The notes under the pieces were generated by a model. The model was not told where the DNA came from. It worked only from the letters and a program-made list of their open reading frames with translations, and made no database searches. The position numbers were made by a program, and so were the translations under genes. A stretch of 64,000 nucleotides of DNA from an uncultured Alphaproteobacteria bacterium (GTDB lineage: Bacteria > Pseudomonadota > Alphaproteobacteria > CAAGCB01 > CAG-977), in the NCBI GenBank assembly GCA_944393745.1, contig CALYBD010000003.1, positions 1-64,000 on the forward strand. The letters are read 5' to 3'. Of this stretch, positions 16,308-25,472 are shown one piece after another. Positions within the stretch are counted from its first letter, which is position 1, and each line of letters starts with the position of its first letter.

Positions 16308-17675
16308 TTATTCCTGTCTTGCCTGGTAAATGCCCATTGCCTTGACGATATCAATTGCCCGATCCAGCTGATAGTCTTCGATTTTATTTTCTTCTGCGGG
16401 TTTTTCATCAAACGGATCAGGTTCTTTTTCTTTTGATTTTTGTTTCTTCTTTTCTTTCAGTGTCTTGTTTTTCGAAGAATCGTTTTCGTCCTGTTTGGCC
16501 AAAGCATTCGGCAGAGTCGCTTCGGCAAAATCGTCAGAGCGCAGAGCGTAATATTCAACATGGCCGGGCGGAATTTTAATGTCGGGTTCAATGCCTTTGG
16601 CCTGAATGGATCGTCCGGACGGCGTATAATAACGCGCTGTCGTCAGGCGGATTGCTCCGAATCCCGTAATGGGAATAACCGTCTGAACGGATCCTTTACC
16701 GAATGAACGCATTCCGACAACAACGGCGCGTTTGTGATCCTGCAAGGCTCCGGCAACGATTTCCGCGGCAGAAGCCGATCCTTCGTTAATTAAAACGACA
16801 ACCGGTTTGTTTTTCGTGATATCGCCTTTTGTCGCGCTGTAACGTTGCATTTCTTCGTCACGGCGCGGACGAGTGGAAACGATTTCGCCTTCTTCCAAGA
16901 ACAGATCGGCGACGGATACGGCCTGATCCAAAAGACCGCCCGGATTATTGCGCAAATCAAGAATGTAACCGAACAAATCGTCTTCGGAAATGTTTTTTTG
17001 GATTTTTTCGATGGCTTTTTTGACATCGTTTGTTGTCGTGTCGGAAAACGAAGAAATACGAATATATCCGACCGAAGAGTCTTTTTCTTCGCTTTTAACG
17101 GATTGAATTTTAATGTTGTCCCGTGTCAGCGTGACGTCAAAGGGTTCTTTGTTCTTTCTGCGAATTGTCAGTTTGACTTTTGAATTCAACGGGCCGCGCA
17201 TTTTGTCAACCGCCTGAGTCAGGGTTTCACCCAAAACGGTTGTGCCGTCAATGTGCGTTATATAGTCGCCGGCCTGCAGTCCTGCCTTAAACGCCGGCGT
17301 ATCATCAATCGGAGAAATGATTTTAATCCAGCCGTTGTCCATGGTCACTTCAATGCCCAGTCCGCCGAATTCACCGCTGGTTTGTTCACGCATGTCTTTG
17401 AATGTTGCGGCGTCCAGATACGATGAATGCGGATCCAAAGAGGACAACATGCCGTTAATGGCGTATTCGATTAATTTATCTTCAGAAACGTCTTCAACAT
17501 AATCCGTTTTGGCCCGTTTCAGCGTTTCGCTGAAAATGTTCAAATATTTATAGACCAAAGCGGATTGATCTTCTTTGTCTTTTTCGTTTTTGGATTCTGT
17601 TTCTTTTGCCGTAACGGCGCCGGAACAAAAAAGAACCAATAAAATAGTCGAAACCGTTAAACCGAAACGTTTCAT
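16308..17675 (-). CDS. ctpA: Carboxy-terminal processing protease CtpA (S41)
   Basis: Exported serine protease that trims or degrades periplasmic and envelope proteins. 455 residues from the start at 17675, chosen for the AAGGA site and because the protein then opens with a signal peptide (MKRFGLTVSTILLVLFCSGAV). The PDZ domain is at about 90-170 (GGLGIEV, GLQAGDYITHIDG). The S41 catalytic Ser is in NEGSASAAEIVAGAL and the Lys in MRSFGKGSVQ. The C-terminus (about 385-430) is a lysine-rich, acidic low-complexity stretch. It lies 14 bases downstream of envC and three bases before yibQ. Confidence 0.95.
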   Translation of the reverse strand: MKRFGLTVSTILLVLFCSGAVTAKETESKNEKDKEDQSALVYKYLNIFSETLKRAKTDYVEDVSEDKLIEYAINGMLSSLDPHSSYLDAATFKDMREQTSGEFGGLGIEVTMDNGWIKIISPIDDTPAFKAGLQAGDYITHIDGTTVLGETLTQAVDKMRGPLNSKVKLTIRRKNKEPFDVTLTRDNIKIQSVKSEEKDSSVGYIRISSFSDTTTNDVKKAIEKIQKNISEDDLFGYILDLRNNPGGLLDQAVSVADLFLEEGEIVSTRPRRDEEMQRYSATKGDITKNKPVVVLINEGSASAAEIVAGALQDHKRAVVVGMRSFGKGSVQTVIPITGFGAIRLTTARYYTPSGRSIQAKGIEPDIKIPPGHVEYYALRSDDFAEATLPNALAKQDENDSSKNKTLKEKKKQKSKEKEPDPFDEKPAEENKIEDYQLDRAIDIVKAMGIYQARQE

Positions 17676-17689
17676 GTTTTTTTCCTTTT

Positions 17690-18865
17690 TTATCCTTTGT
17701 TTTTCCGATGCAGCCAACCGGCAGGATTAACCGGCTGTCCGTTTTTTCTTAATTCAATATACAACGTTGGTTTGGATTGCGCTACCATTATTCCAACGGG
17801 TTCTCCGGCCAGCAAAGACTGTCCGACGGACGTATCCAGGCGTCCTATGCCGGCCAACAGGGTATGAAAGCCGTCCCCGTGTTCGATGATCAGCAACTGA
17901 CCGTATCCGCGAAAAGGTCCCGCAAACAAAACCGTTCCGTCATAAGGCGAAATCACCTGCGCGTTCGGGCGGGTCCGGATTGTGATGCCTTTGGAGGTAA
18001 TGCCGGCTTCGGTTTGTTCGCCGTATTTTTTAACAATGGTGCCTTTGACCGGATAAGGAATGCGCCCCCGTGCCGCCATAAAAGCGCCGGTCGGTATTTC
18101 GCTTTTTTTGGAACCGCCGCTGCGGCGTTTGCTGTCGGCTTCCAGTTTTGCCAGCAGTTCTTTTAAGTTTCCGGCCTGACGGGCAAGGTTTTCGGCACGC
18201 GTTTTGGCTCGGGCGCTTTCGCTGGCAAAGGCCGTCTGTAATTGTGATTTTTTCTTGATCAGCACGTTCATGCCGCGGCGTTTTTCGTTCAGCCGTTGCG
18301 TCATGGTTTTTATTTGGGCGTACTGTGCGCGGATTGCCGTTGTCAGGCTGGCAATTTTTGTTAAATCTTTGCGCAGGCCTTCCGTCGAATATTCCAGCTG
18401 CGGAACGGCTTCGCGCAACAATAAAGCGCTGCGCAGCGTATCCTGCGGTGCCAAAGGCTGAGCAATCAGAGCTTCCGTCGGTTTGAACGCCAAAGACTGC
18501 AAAGCCGCCAAAACACGCATACGCTGGGCTTTGCGGACTTCCAGACGTTTTTTCATCAGGCTTTGTTGCGCTTCAAATTCCGCCAGTTTTTGTTCCAGCC
18601 GATCCAGGCTTTCTTCCTGTTCCTGAATGGAACTGGCCGCCGCGACCATTTTTCGGCGAACGTCCAGAATTTCTTTTTGAACTGTTTTTACTTTTTCGCG
18701 CAGAGTCTTATGTTCTTTTTCGGCCTGTTTGATTTGGCTGGTTACTCGGGACAGTTCGGATTTTGCCGAAGCCGGATTGTTCTGTGCGGCCAAAGAAAAA
18801 GACGACACGGCCAGTCCTGTCGCAAGGACAAGAAAAAACAACCCTGTCGTCTTTTTAACAGCCAT
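17690..18865 (-). CDS. envC: EnvC-like murein hydrolase activator
   Basis: 391 residues: signal peptide (about 1-26), a long coiled coil (about 30-240), and a C-terminal LytM/M23 domain (about 265-385). The LytM metal ligands are missing: HxxxD reads SKGIT and the HxH reads LYIEL, so it cannot be an active peptidase. That is the known state of EnvC, which activates amidases at the septum, with FtsEX controlling the coiled coil in better-studied species. No ftsEX or amidase gene lies in the window. It follows gpmI by three bases and precedes ctpA, the standard alphaproteobacterial order. Confidence 0.92.
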   Translation of the reverse strand: MAVKKTTGLFFLVLATGLAVSSFSLAAQNNPASAKSELSRVTSQIKQAEKEHKTLREKVKTVQKEILDVRRKMVAAASSIQEQEESLDRLEQKLAEFEAQQSLMKKRLEVRKAQRMRVLAALQSLAFKPTEALIAQPLAPQDTLRSALLLREAVPQLEYSTEGLRKDLTKIASLTTAIRAQYAQIKTMTQRLNEKRRGMNVLIKKKSQLQTAFASESARAKTRAENLARQAGNLKELLAKLEADSKRRSGGSKKSEIPTGAFMAARGRIPYPVKGTIVKKYGEQTEAGITSKGITIRTRPNAQVISPYDGTVLFAGPFRGYGQLLIIEHGDGFHTLLAGIGRLDTSVGQSLLAGEPVGIMVAQSKPTLYIELRKNGQPVNPAGWLHRKNKG

Positions 18866-18868
18866 CGG

Positions 18869-20410
18869 TTATTTTACCAGCAACGATTTTCCGGTCATTT
18901 CCGCAGGCTGATCCAAGTGCAGCAGTTCCAGCAAAGTCGGTGCCAGATCAGCCAGGCGGCCGCCTTGACGCAGTTTGTAACCGTTTTCATCGTTAAACAA
19001 AACGACGGGAACTTTAAACGTTGTATGAGCGGTATAGGGCGCCCCTGTTTTTTCGTCCTTCATCAGTTCGCAGTTGCCGTGATCTGCCGTAACCAACATG
19101 ACGCCGCCGGCGTTTTTGATGGCTTCCTGCAATCTGCCCAGACATTTATCAACGGCTTCGGCCGCTTTGACGGCGGCTTCCAAAACGCCGGTATGACCGA
19201 CCATGTCACCGTTGGCAAAGTTGACGATAATGACATCGAATTTGCCGGCATTAATGGCATCAACCAAAGCGTCACAAACTTCAAAGGCGCTCATTTCCGG
19301 CTTTAAGTCATAAGTGGCGACTTTCGGCGAGGGGATTAAAATGCGTTCTTCGCCTTTAAACAGACGTTCTTCGCCGCCGTTGAAAAAGAAGGTGACATGC
19401 GCGTATTTTTCCGTTTCCGCGATACGCAGCTGAGTCAGTCCGGCATTGGAAACCACTTCGCCGAAAATATTGCTCAGCTGTTCGGGCGGAAAGATCGGTT
19501 TGACGAAACGGTCGTGATCGACGGAATACTGCGTCATACCGACGACAGCGGCAAAATTGACTGTTTTGGGACGTTTGAATTTGTCGAATTTCGTATCGGC
19601 CAGCGCGTACATGATTTCGCGCGCACGGTCGGAACGGAAGTTCGCGAACAGCAGTCCGTCGCCGTCGTTCATGCCGTGATAATCGCCGATAACGGCCGGC
19701 AGGACGAATTCGTCGTAAACTTTTTGTTTGTAGGAAGCGTCAACGGCTTCTTCGGCCGTGTGCATACGTACCCCGTCGCCCAGCATTAAGGCATTGTAGG
19801 CCAATTCGATGCGTTCCCAACGGTTGTCACGGTCCATGGCGTAATAGCGGCCGGCAACGGTAACAATTTTAACGTTGTTCATCGCCTTTGTTTTTTCTTC
19901 GAAATCTTTGACATAGCTTAAGGCGGAATCGGGCGGGACGTCGCGGCCGTCCAGAAAAGCGTGCACGTCAACGGGAATTCCCTCATCACTGAGGATTTTA
20001 GCCAGAGCAATAATATGATTCATATGAGAATGAACGCCGCCGGGGCTCATCAATCCCATTAAATGGCAGGTTCCTTTGGAAGCTTTTAAAGAATCGATCA
20101 AATCGACAACCGCAGGCTGTTTCGCCAAAGAACCGTCCTGCGCGGCCTGGTCGATTTTCGGCAGATCCTGCATGACGACGCGGCCGGCGCCGATGTTCAT
20201 ATGTCCGACTTCGGAATTTCCCATCTGACCTTCGGGCAGTCCGACATCCAGCCCCGATGTGGCGATCAGCGTATTCGGACACGTATCGACCAGACGATGC
20301 CAATTCGGTGTGTTTCCCATTTCAATGGCATTGTTTTCTTTGCTGTCGCGATGTCCCCAGCCGTCCAGAATGCACAGCATGACGGGACGAGGTCTTTTGG
20401 TTTCTTCCAT
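18869..20410 (-). CDS. gpmI: 2,3-bisphosphoglycerate-independent phosphoglycerate mutase
   Basis: Interconverts 3- and 2-phosphoglycerate in glycolysis with two Mn ions and a phosphoserine intermediate. 513 residues, the full family length. The alkaline-phosphatase-like metal site opens with CILDGWG (about 13-19), the nucleophilic Ser is in QMGNSEVGHMNIGAGR (about 63-78), and later metal ligands are in FANGDMVGHTG and TADHGN. The start has no overlap with the upstream autotransporter gene (81 bases between). It begins the gpmI-envC-ctpA-yibQ-rppH operon. Confidence 0.97.
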   Translation of the reverse strand: MEETKRPRPVMLCILDGWGHRDSKENNAIEMGNTPNWHRLVDTCPNTLIATSGLDVGLPEGQMGNSEVGHMNIGAGRVVMQDLPKIDQAAQDGSLAKQPAVVDLIDSLKASKGTCHLMGLMSPGGVHSHMNHIIALAKILSDEGIPVDVHAFLDGRDVPPDSALSYVKDFEEKTKAMNNVKIVTVAGRYYAMDRDNRWERIELAYNALMLGDGVRMHTAEEAVDASYKQKVYDEFVLPAVIGDYHGMNDGDGLLFANFRSDRAREIMYALADTKFDKFKRPKTVNFAAVVGMTQYSVDHDRFVKPIFPPEQLSNIFGEVVSNAGLTQLRIAETEKYAHVTFFFNGGEERLFKGEERILIPSPKVATYDLKPEMSAFEVCDALVDAINAGKFDVIIVNFANGDMVGHTGVLEAAVKAAEAVDKCLGRLQEAIKNAGGVMLVTADHGNCELMKDEKTGAPYTAHTTFKVPVVLFNDENGYKLRQGGRLADLAPTLLELLHLDQPAEMTGKSLLVK

Positions 20411-20491
20411 TGCTTTTTCTCCGTTAAAAAATCAAAAATCGCAGCTACTATAATACAAAACTTTGCGTTTGACACTCTGAAAAAGACGCTT

Positions 20492-22573
20492 TTACCAGAA
20501 AAGCTGTCCGCCGAAACTTAAGTCTGCGGGAATATCGGCTTTTGAGCTGAAAAAACAGGAAAAATCTAAAAAGACGGCAAACTTTTCACTGATTTCGGCA
20601 CTGAAACCGGCGCCGGCTTCGTAAATGGTGTCCGTCATGTCTTCGATAAAGTCGTATCCGGCGAATCGAACAGCGCTTTTTTTGTTAAATTCCCGCAAAA
20701 CGGCGGTTTTTAAATATACTTCGACAGGCAGCTGATGCGTTTGTCTGAAATTTTTGCCGCCCGCAAGGCCGATGCGTCCCATGATCGAATCGGCATTTTT
20801 TCCAAAAACGGGCGTATTCATGTCCGTACGGTAAGATATATCAGGCAAACGCATATAATAAGCCTGCAGCTGCGGTTTGACAAACCAACCGTTTTTGGAA
20901 AATCGTTTTCCGACGGCGCCGGAAAAGCTCCAGGCATTCAGGCTGTATTTTGATCCGACTTTGAACCCGTTTGTTAAATAACTGTCGATTTTTTGCCGAT
21001 GGTGGTAAAAAACGCCTTCCAGATTTAACGTGTAATCGTTTTGCGTTGCCGCCGACGTATAAAGCCCGATACTGTTCGTATGGGAATATCCTTTGCCGGG
21101 ATTGTCGAATTTTTGTTTTGATTCGGAATATCCCCAATAAAGCCCCGCGATCCATTCTTTGAAAAAGTCCTGTTTGATCGGCAGGTCAAACCCGATTTGT
21201 GTGCCGCGGACGTTTAAACGGCTTTTGCTGTCGTCTTTGAAATGCAGGCGGATTTCACGACCCATGCCGCGAACCCACAAGCCGGTTTTTTTTGTAAAGC
21301 GGACTTCTTCCAGTCGCCGCCCCAGACTGTGCAGATGCGCGTAAAATATGGAATTAACGGCGGCAAAAGTGTTTTTGGCAACGATTGATCCGTCGTTCAG
21401 ATAAGGTGTTTTTTGCAGTTGCCAGGTATTGCCGATATGCGCCAGATCATAACGATAAGCACCGATGTCCGCCGCGCCGCCGATCAGATAAAAATTCTGA
21501 TCGGTATTATTCGTATTAATCAATGTCAGCGTTCCCGGAAAGTCTTCCGAAGCGCTGTAGTCATAAAAAGCAATGCCGTAAGTACCGCTGCCGTTTCCGA
21601 TTTTTAAAACATCGGCGATTTGTTCCGAAACAGTTGTTGTCAGCCGGAATATTCCCGTGCCGTTTAAATTGTCGATGGGGATTTCGGCTGAACTGATTTT
21701 GATGTTTACGTTGCCGTTTTCCAGCAACAAATCGGGAAAAGAAACACCGGAATACAAATTTAAATCACCGTTTTTAACGGTAGTTTGTCCGCTAAAAGAA
21801 GCATCGCCGTAAACAAAAGCCGATCCGCCGTCAATCGTCAGATTCGTTACATCGGCCATATCGTTGATTTCCAGTTCTCCGCCTTTGACGACAGGATCAG
21901 TTGCAACGGCTTCGCTGTAAAGGATCTGTCGCCCGTCAGCCAGAACGGAATTTTCAACCGTGCCGTAAACGTTTTGCCGTCCGCCGTCAATATAGGTATC
22001 AAAAGCCGCGGATCCGGCGTCAATCTGCTGAATCCCGCCGGCATGAATCGTCGTGCCGTTTGCCGTGCCGCCGTTGGTAACGATTTGTGTGCCGTTATAA
22101 ATCTGCGTGTCATTATCCGTTCCGTAGACATACTGTTTGCCGGAATTTAAAATCGTGTTGTTGGATTCGGCGCCGTTTCGGACATAAAGCGTGCCGCCGT
22201 TGACGGTTGTCATATTGACATTGCCGGCGTAAACGGACATTGAACCGTAAGCATTGATCGTTGAAAAATTGGCTGTTCCGTATACTTTTTGAACGGCATT
22301 TTGCAAAATAAGACTGTTTTCGGACAATCCGCCGGCATTCACGGTTTGTAAAGCGTAAGTATAAACGGTTGAATTAACGGAGCTTCCTCCGGACATAATA
22401 TTTTGTGTGCCGTAAACGGTCATGTCGTTGACGGTACCGTAAACATTTTGGGTAACGACGGAAGGGACGGATCCGCCGTTAATTGTCGTTTCGGCATCGA
22501 CAACGGACGTAATGGCCAAAGAATGTTTTGCAAAAAGGCAAAAAGCGGCGGAAAGAAAAAAGAAACGCAGCAT
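20492..22573 (-). CDS. Autotransporter with AIDA-type passenger repeats
   Basis: 693-residue type V secretion protein. It has a signal peptide (about 1-20), a passenger of imperfect repeats of about 20-40 residues rich in Gly, Asn, Thr and Val (about 25-300) with recurring VYGT, GGxxxxTTI and GGxQ motifs predicting a beta-helix, a linker (about 300-420), and a C-terminal 12-strand beta barrel (about 425-693) that ends in aromatic residues (GGQLFW), as required for BAM-mediated insertion. The passenger is short and there is no visible protease triad, suggesting an adhesin-like or structural surface role. It interrupts the otherwise conserved rlmH-gpmI junction. A good ribosome-binding site (AAGGA) precedes the ATG. 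Confidence 0.9.
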   Translation of the reverse strand: MLRFFFLSAAFCLFAKHSLAITSVVDAETTINGGSVPSVVTQNVYGTVNDMTVYGTQNIMSGGSSVNSTVYTYALQTVNAGGLSENSLILQNAVQKVYGTANFSTINAYGSMSVYAGNVNMTTVNGGTLYVRNGAESNNTILNSGKQYVYGTDNDTQIYNGTQIVTNGGTANGTTIHAGGIQQIDAGSAAFDTYIDGGRQNVYGTVENSVLADGRQILYSEAVATDPVVKGGELEINDMADVTNLTIDGGSAFVYGDASFSGQTTVKNGDLNLYSGVSFPDLLLENGNVNIKISSAEIPIDNLNGTGIFRLTTTVSEQIADVLKIGNGSGTYGIAFYDYSASEDFPGTLTLINTNNTDQNFYLIGGAADIGAYRYDLAHIGNTWQLQKTPYLNDGSIVAKNTFAAVNSIFYAHLHSLGRRLEEVRFTKKTGLWVRGMGREIRLHFKDDSKSRLNVRGTQIGFDLPIKQDFFKEWIAGLYWGYSESKQKFDNPGKGYSHTNSIGLYTSAATQNDYTLNLEGVFYHHRQKIDSYLTNGFKVGSKYSLNAWSFSGAVGKRFSKNGWFVKPQLQAYYMRLPDISYRTDMNTPVFGKNADSIMGRIGLAGGKNFRQTHQLPVEVYLKTAVLREFNKKSAVRFAGYDFIEDMTDTIYEAGAGFSAEISEKFAVFLDFSCFFSSKADIPADLSFGGQLFW

Positions 22574-22640
22574 CGGATTAATCCTTAAAAAGATAACTGC
22601 GAAATTAAACCACGCTTTTAAAAAGAAAGGGATATAGCTT

Positions 22641-23099
22641 TTATGCTCTGTGATACGGGTGGCCGTCCAGAATGGTTTTTGCCCGATAAATCTGTTCGGC
22701 CAGCATGACGCGCGCCAGCATGTGCGGCCAGGTCATTTCTCCGAATGCCAAAATCAGATCGGCTTTCTGCCGGATTTCTTCGCCGTGCCCGTCCGCGCCG
22801 CCGATCAGAAAAACAACCGCCGGGACGCTTTCGTCCTGCCAGCAGCCCAGCCGTTTGGCAAATTTTTCAGAGCACAGCTGCTTTCCCCGTTCGTCCATCA
22901 CAACAATTTTTGCGCCGGCGGGAACGGCGGAAAGCAGAAGAGCGCCTTCGCGTTTTTTGCGTTCTTCGGCAGAACCGGGTTTTTTGTCTTCAAATTCGCG
23001 CACGACAACGTTCCAGCGTGTCTGTTTAATGTATTTAGACAATAAATCCAGTTCCGGACTTTGCTTCATATGCCCGATGCAGGCGATGATAATATCCAT
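22641..23099 (-). CDS. rlmH: 23S rRNA pseudouridine-1915 N3-methyltransferase RlmH
   Basis: Methylates the pseudouridine at position 1915 of 23S rRNA in assembled 70S ribosomes. 152 residues of the SPOUT fold. The knotted SAM-binding C-terminus is clear: VVFLIGGADGHG (about 94-105), LAFGEMTWPHMLARVMLAEQIYRA and the terminal HPYHRA, the exact RlmH ending. Its start codon overlaps the rsfS stop (TAATG), so the two are translationally coupled. Confidence 0.97.
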   Translation of the reverse strand: MDIIIACIGHMKQSPELDLLSKYIKQTRWNVVVREFEDKKPGSAEERKKREGALLLSAVPAGAKIVVMDERGKQLCSEKFAKRLGCWQDESVPAVVFLIGGADGHGEEIRQKADLILAFGEMTWPHMLARVMLAEQIYRAKTILDGHPYHRA

Positions 23100-23641
23100 T
23101 ATTTTGCGCTGCGGCGCGGTGTTTCTTCACCCCACAATTCTTCAATGCAGTAAAGTTCGCGCGTTTCGGGGTGGAAAACATGAACAATAACATCACCGGC
23201 ATCAACAATGACCCAGTCGCCGACGTCTTCGCCTTCGATTGAAGCCGGAATGCCGGTCTTTTTTAACCGCAGCTGCACCTGTTCGGCCAGAGCCGTTACA
23301 TGACGCGGCGCCCGTCCGGAAGCAATTACCAGATAATCCGCAATGGCTGTTTTACCGGTTAAGTTAATGACCTTGATGTCTTCGGCTTTGCCGTTGGACA
23401 ACGTTTTTTCGATCAGCGCGACGATTTTCTTTTCTTCGGCGTTTTCTTTGGGTTTTGCGGCTTTTTTCAAAAGCTTTTCATTTTTTTCTTTGGCTTTTAA
23501 AATCTTTTTAACCGTTTTTTTGACGGTTTTTTTGATTTCTTTTTTCGCCGCCTTAACGACTTTTTTTTCCGAAGCGGTTTTGTCTGTTTTTGTTGTTTTC
23601 TTTGCTTTTTCAGTCGTTTTTTCGGACTTTTTTACGGGCAT
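23099..23641 (-). CDS. rsfS: Ribosomal silencing factor RsfS with lysine-rich extension
   Basis: Binds uL14 on the 50S subunit and blocks subunit joining under starvation. The conserved RsfS domain occupies about residues 70-175, with DIKVINLTGKTAIADYLVIASG, RHVTALAEQV, EGEDVGDWVIVDAGDVIVHVF and ELYCIEELW. Unlike the usual ~105-130-residue protein it has about 70 extra N-terminal residues made largely of Lys, Ala, Thr and Glu, with KKTVKK-type repeats resembling histone-H1-like tails. The extension is in frame and uses the only ribosome-binding start I can see; an internal start would have to lie within the Lys tract. Adjacent to nadD (four bases) and rlmH. Confidence 0.93.
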   Translation of the reverse strand: MPVKKSEKTTEKAKKTTKTDKTASEKKVVKAAKKEIKKTVKKTVKKILKAKEKNEKLLKKAAKPKENAEEKKIVALIEKTLSNGKAEDIKVINLTGKTAIADYLVIASGRAPRHVTALAEQVQLRLKKTGIPASIEGEDVGDWVIVDAGDVIVHVFHPETRELYCIEELWGEETPRRSAK

Positions 23642-23645
23642 GATT

Positions 23646-24245
23646 TTAATCTCCTACTTGAAATAATCCTTTTTTGCGAATCTCGGTGGCCGAAGCCGGG
23701 TGTTTCCTGATCGGCAGGAAAATCCACGCCGGCGGCTTTAAATAAGGCAGGCAACGGGCGTGTTCCGGTGAATGTCGGTACAGACGAAACCGGCGTGCAG
23801 CCTTGCCGTGCAGCGCTCTTAAAGCATAGTTTTTTCTGGCAAAAACGGCAATAGGCACGGCATGCATGATTGAACGCCATTGATACCAGTGATGAAATTC
23901 CAATAAATTGTCTGCCCCCATCAGCCAGACAAAGCTGATATCCGGATACATTTCCTGCAATTTGGAAATCGTGTCGATCGTGTAACGCGTGTTGATTTCC
24001 TGTTCGACGCGCGACACTTTGATCCGCGGGTGGGACGCAATTTTTTCGGCGCTGGCGACCCGCCGATCGTAAGACGCCATATCTTTGGCTTGTTTTAACG
24101 GATTTAAGGGGGAAACAAGCCACCATACTTCGTCTAATCCCAACAGCTTTAAAGCCTGCAGACTGATATGACGATGGCCGTCATGAGCCGGATTAAAAGA
24201 TCCGCCTAACAACCCGACTGTTTTACGGACGAATCTGACCGGCAC
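23646..24245 (-). CDS. nadD: Nicotinate-nucleotide adenylyltransferase
   Basis: Adenylates nicotinate mononucleotide in NAD synthesis. 199 residues, with GLLGGSFNPAHDGHRHIS at about 11-28 containing the HxGH-type nucleotidyl-transfer motif, WWLVSPLNPLK, and VWLMGADNL. The C-terminal ISSTxIR-type motif reads ASATEIR. The start is a GTG at 24245 and lies inside the last 23 bases of proA; no better downstream start precedes the conserved GGSFNP. It is followed by rsfS. Confidence 0.95.
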   Translation of the reverse strand: MPVRFVRKTVGLLGGSFNPAHDGHRHISLQALKLLGLDEVWWLVSPLNPLKQAKDMASYDRRVASAEKIASHPRIKVSRVEQEINTRYTIDTISKLQEMYPDISFVWLMGADNLLEFHHWYQWRSIMHAVPIAVFARKNYALRALHGKAARRFRLYRHSPEHARCLPYLKPPAWIFLPIRKHPASATEIRKKGLFQVGD

Positions 24246-25470
24246 CGCGCACCTGATATTTAAAAGTGGTTAACTGTTCCAGACCGATCGGTCCTCTGGC
24301 GTGCAGACGGCCCGTCGCAATTCCGATTTCCGCTCCCATGCCGAATTCGCCGCCGTCGCAGAATTGCGTTGATGCGTTGTGCATGACGACGGCGCTGTCG
24401 ACTTCGTTTAAAAATCGGTCGGCGGCTGCCGGATCTTCGGTCAAAACGGATTCCGTATGATGCGAACTGTGCCGCGCGATGTGCGCGACAGCTTCATCCA
24501 TGCCGCTGACAATACGCACGGAAACAATCGGCGCCAGATACTCCGTATCCCAATCCGCGTCGACTGCCGGAATAACACGGCTGTCCAGCCGCCGCGTTTT
24601 TTCATCGCCGCGCACTTCGCAACCGGCCGTGATCAAGTCGTCAATCACGGCGGGCAGAATGGTTTGGGAAACGGCATCGTCACACAAAATTGTTTCCGTG
24701 GAATTGCACGTTCCCGTCCGGCGCATTTTGGCGTTTAAAACGACCCGGCGCGCTTTTTCGATATCCGCCGCCGCGTGAATATAGGTATGGCAGATTCCGT
24801 TTAAATGTTTAAACAGAGGAATTTTGCTTTCGTCCGTAATTCTTTGGATCAAAGACTTTCCGCCGCGCGGGACGATCACGTCAATATATTCGTCCAGCTT
24901 GAGCATTTCGCCCACCGCCGCGCGGTCGGCCGTCGGGACGGATTGAATGCAGTCTTCGGGCAATCCGGCGGCTTTTAAACCGGCGTGCATGATTTCGGCG
25001 ATTTTTGCCGAAGAACGAAAGCTGTCGGATCCGCCGCGCAAGATGACGGCATTGCCTGATTTAAAACACAAGGCTCCCGCGTCGGCGGTAACGTTCGGGC
25101 GGCTTTCGTAAATCACGCCGATAACGCCCAAAGGAACGGCGACGCGCGTGATGACAAGCCCGTTCGGACGCGTCCATTCGGCCAGTTTTCTGCCGACGGG
25201 ATCGGGCAGGGCGGCAATGTCGTCCAATCCTTTAGCCATTGCTTCAATCCGGTCCGCATTCAGCAGCAGCCGGTCGCGCATGGCGGCCGACGTTTCCGCA
25301 GATAAAGCGTTCATATCGGCATTGTTGGCTTTCAGCAGCTCATCAACGCCGGCGCGCATTAACTTTGCGGCGGCCGTCAAAGCCCGGTTTTTTTGTTCTG
25401 TCGGCGCGTTTGCCAGAATACGGGCGGCCGCTTTGGCTTTTTGCCCCATGGAACGCATCAGCTCTTTCAT
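24223..25470 (-). CDS. proA: Glutamate-5-semialdehyde dehydrogenase (gamma-glutamyl phosphate reductase)
   Basis: Second step of proline synthesis: NADPH-dependent reduction of glutamyl 5-phosphate. 415 residues, full length. The catalytic Cys lies in MRRTGTCNSTETIL (about residue 255), and other family marks are VPLGVIGVIYESRPNVTADAGALC, GNAVILRGGSD and FGMGAEIGIATGRLHARGP. It starts two bases after the stop of the proB PUA fragment and its 3' end overlaps nadD by 23 bases. The gene looks intact, so loss of proB function, if any, would be recent. Confidence 0.97.
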   Translation of the reverse strand: MKELMRSMGQKAKAAARILANAPTEQKNRALTAAAKLMRAGVDELLKANNADMNALSAETSAAMRDRLLLNADRIEAMAKGLDDIAALPDPVGRKLAEWTRPNGLVITRVAVPLGVIGVIYESRPNVTADAGALCFKSGNAVILRGGSDSFRSSAKIAEIMHAGLKAAGLPEDCIQSVPTADRAAVGEMLKLDEYIDVIVPRGGKSLIQRITDESKIPLFKHLNGICHTYIHAAADIEKARRVVLNAKMRRTGTCNSTETILCDDAVSQTILPAVIDDLITAGCEVRGDEKTRRLDSRVIPAVDADWDTEYLAPIVSVRIVSGMDEAVAHIARHSSHHTESVLTEDPAAADRFLNEVDSAVVMHNASTQFCDGGEFGMGAEIGIATGRLHARGPIGLEQLTTFKYQVRGAGQIRP

Positions 25471-25472
25471 TG

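Noticed and set aside
18563-19306. 247-codon plus-strand frame antisense to envC and gpmI
   Set aside because: Both minus-strand genes have complete family motifs; the antisense frame has none.
20492-22573. Passenger repeats as a CRISPR-like or tandem DNA repeat array
   Set aside because: The repeats are imperfect at DNA level and in frame with the protein; they are protein repeats, not DNA spacers.
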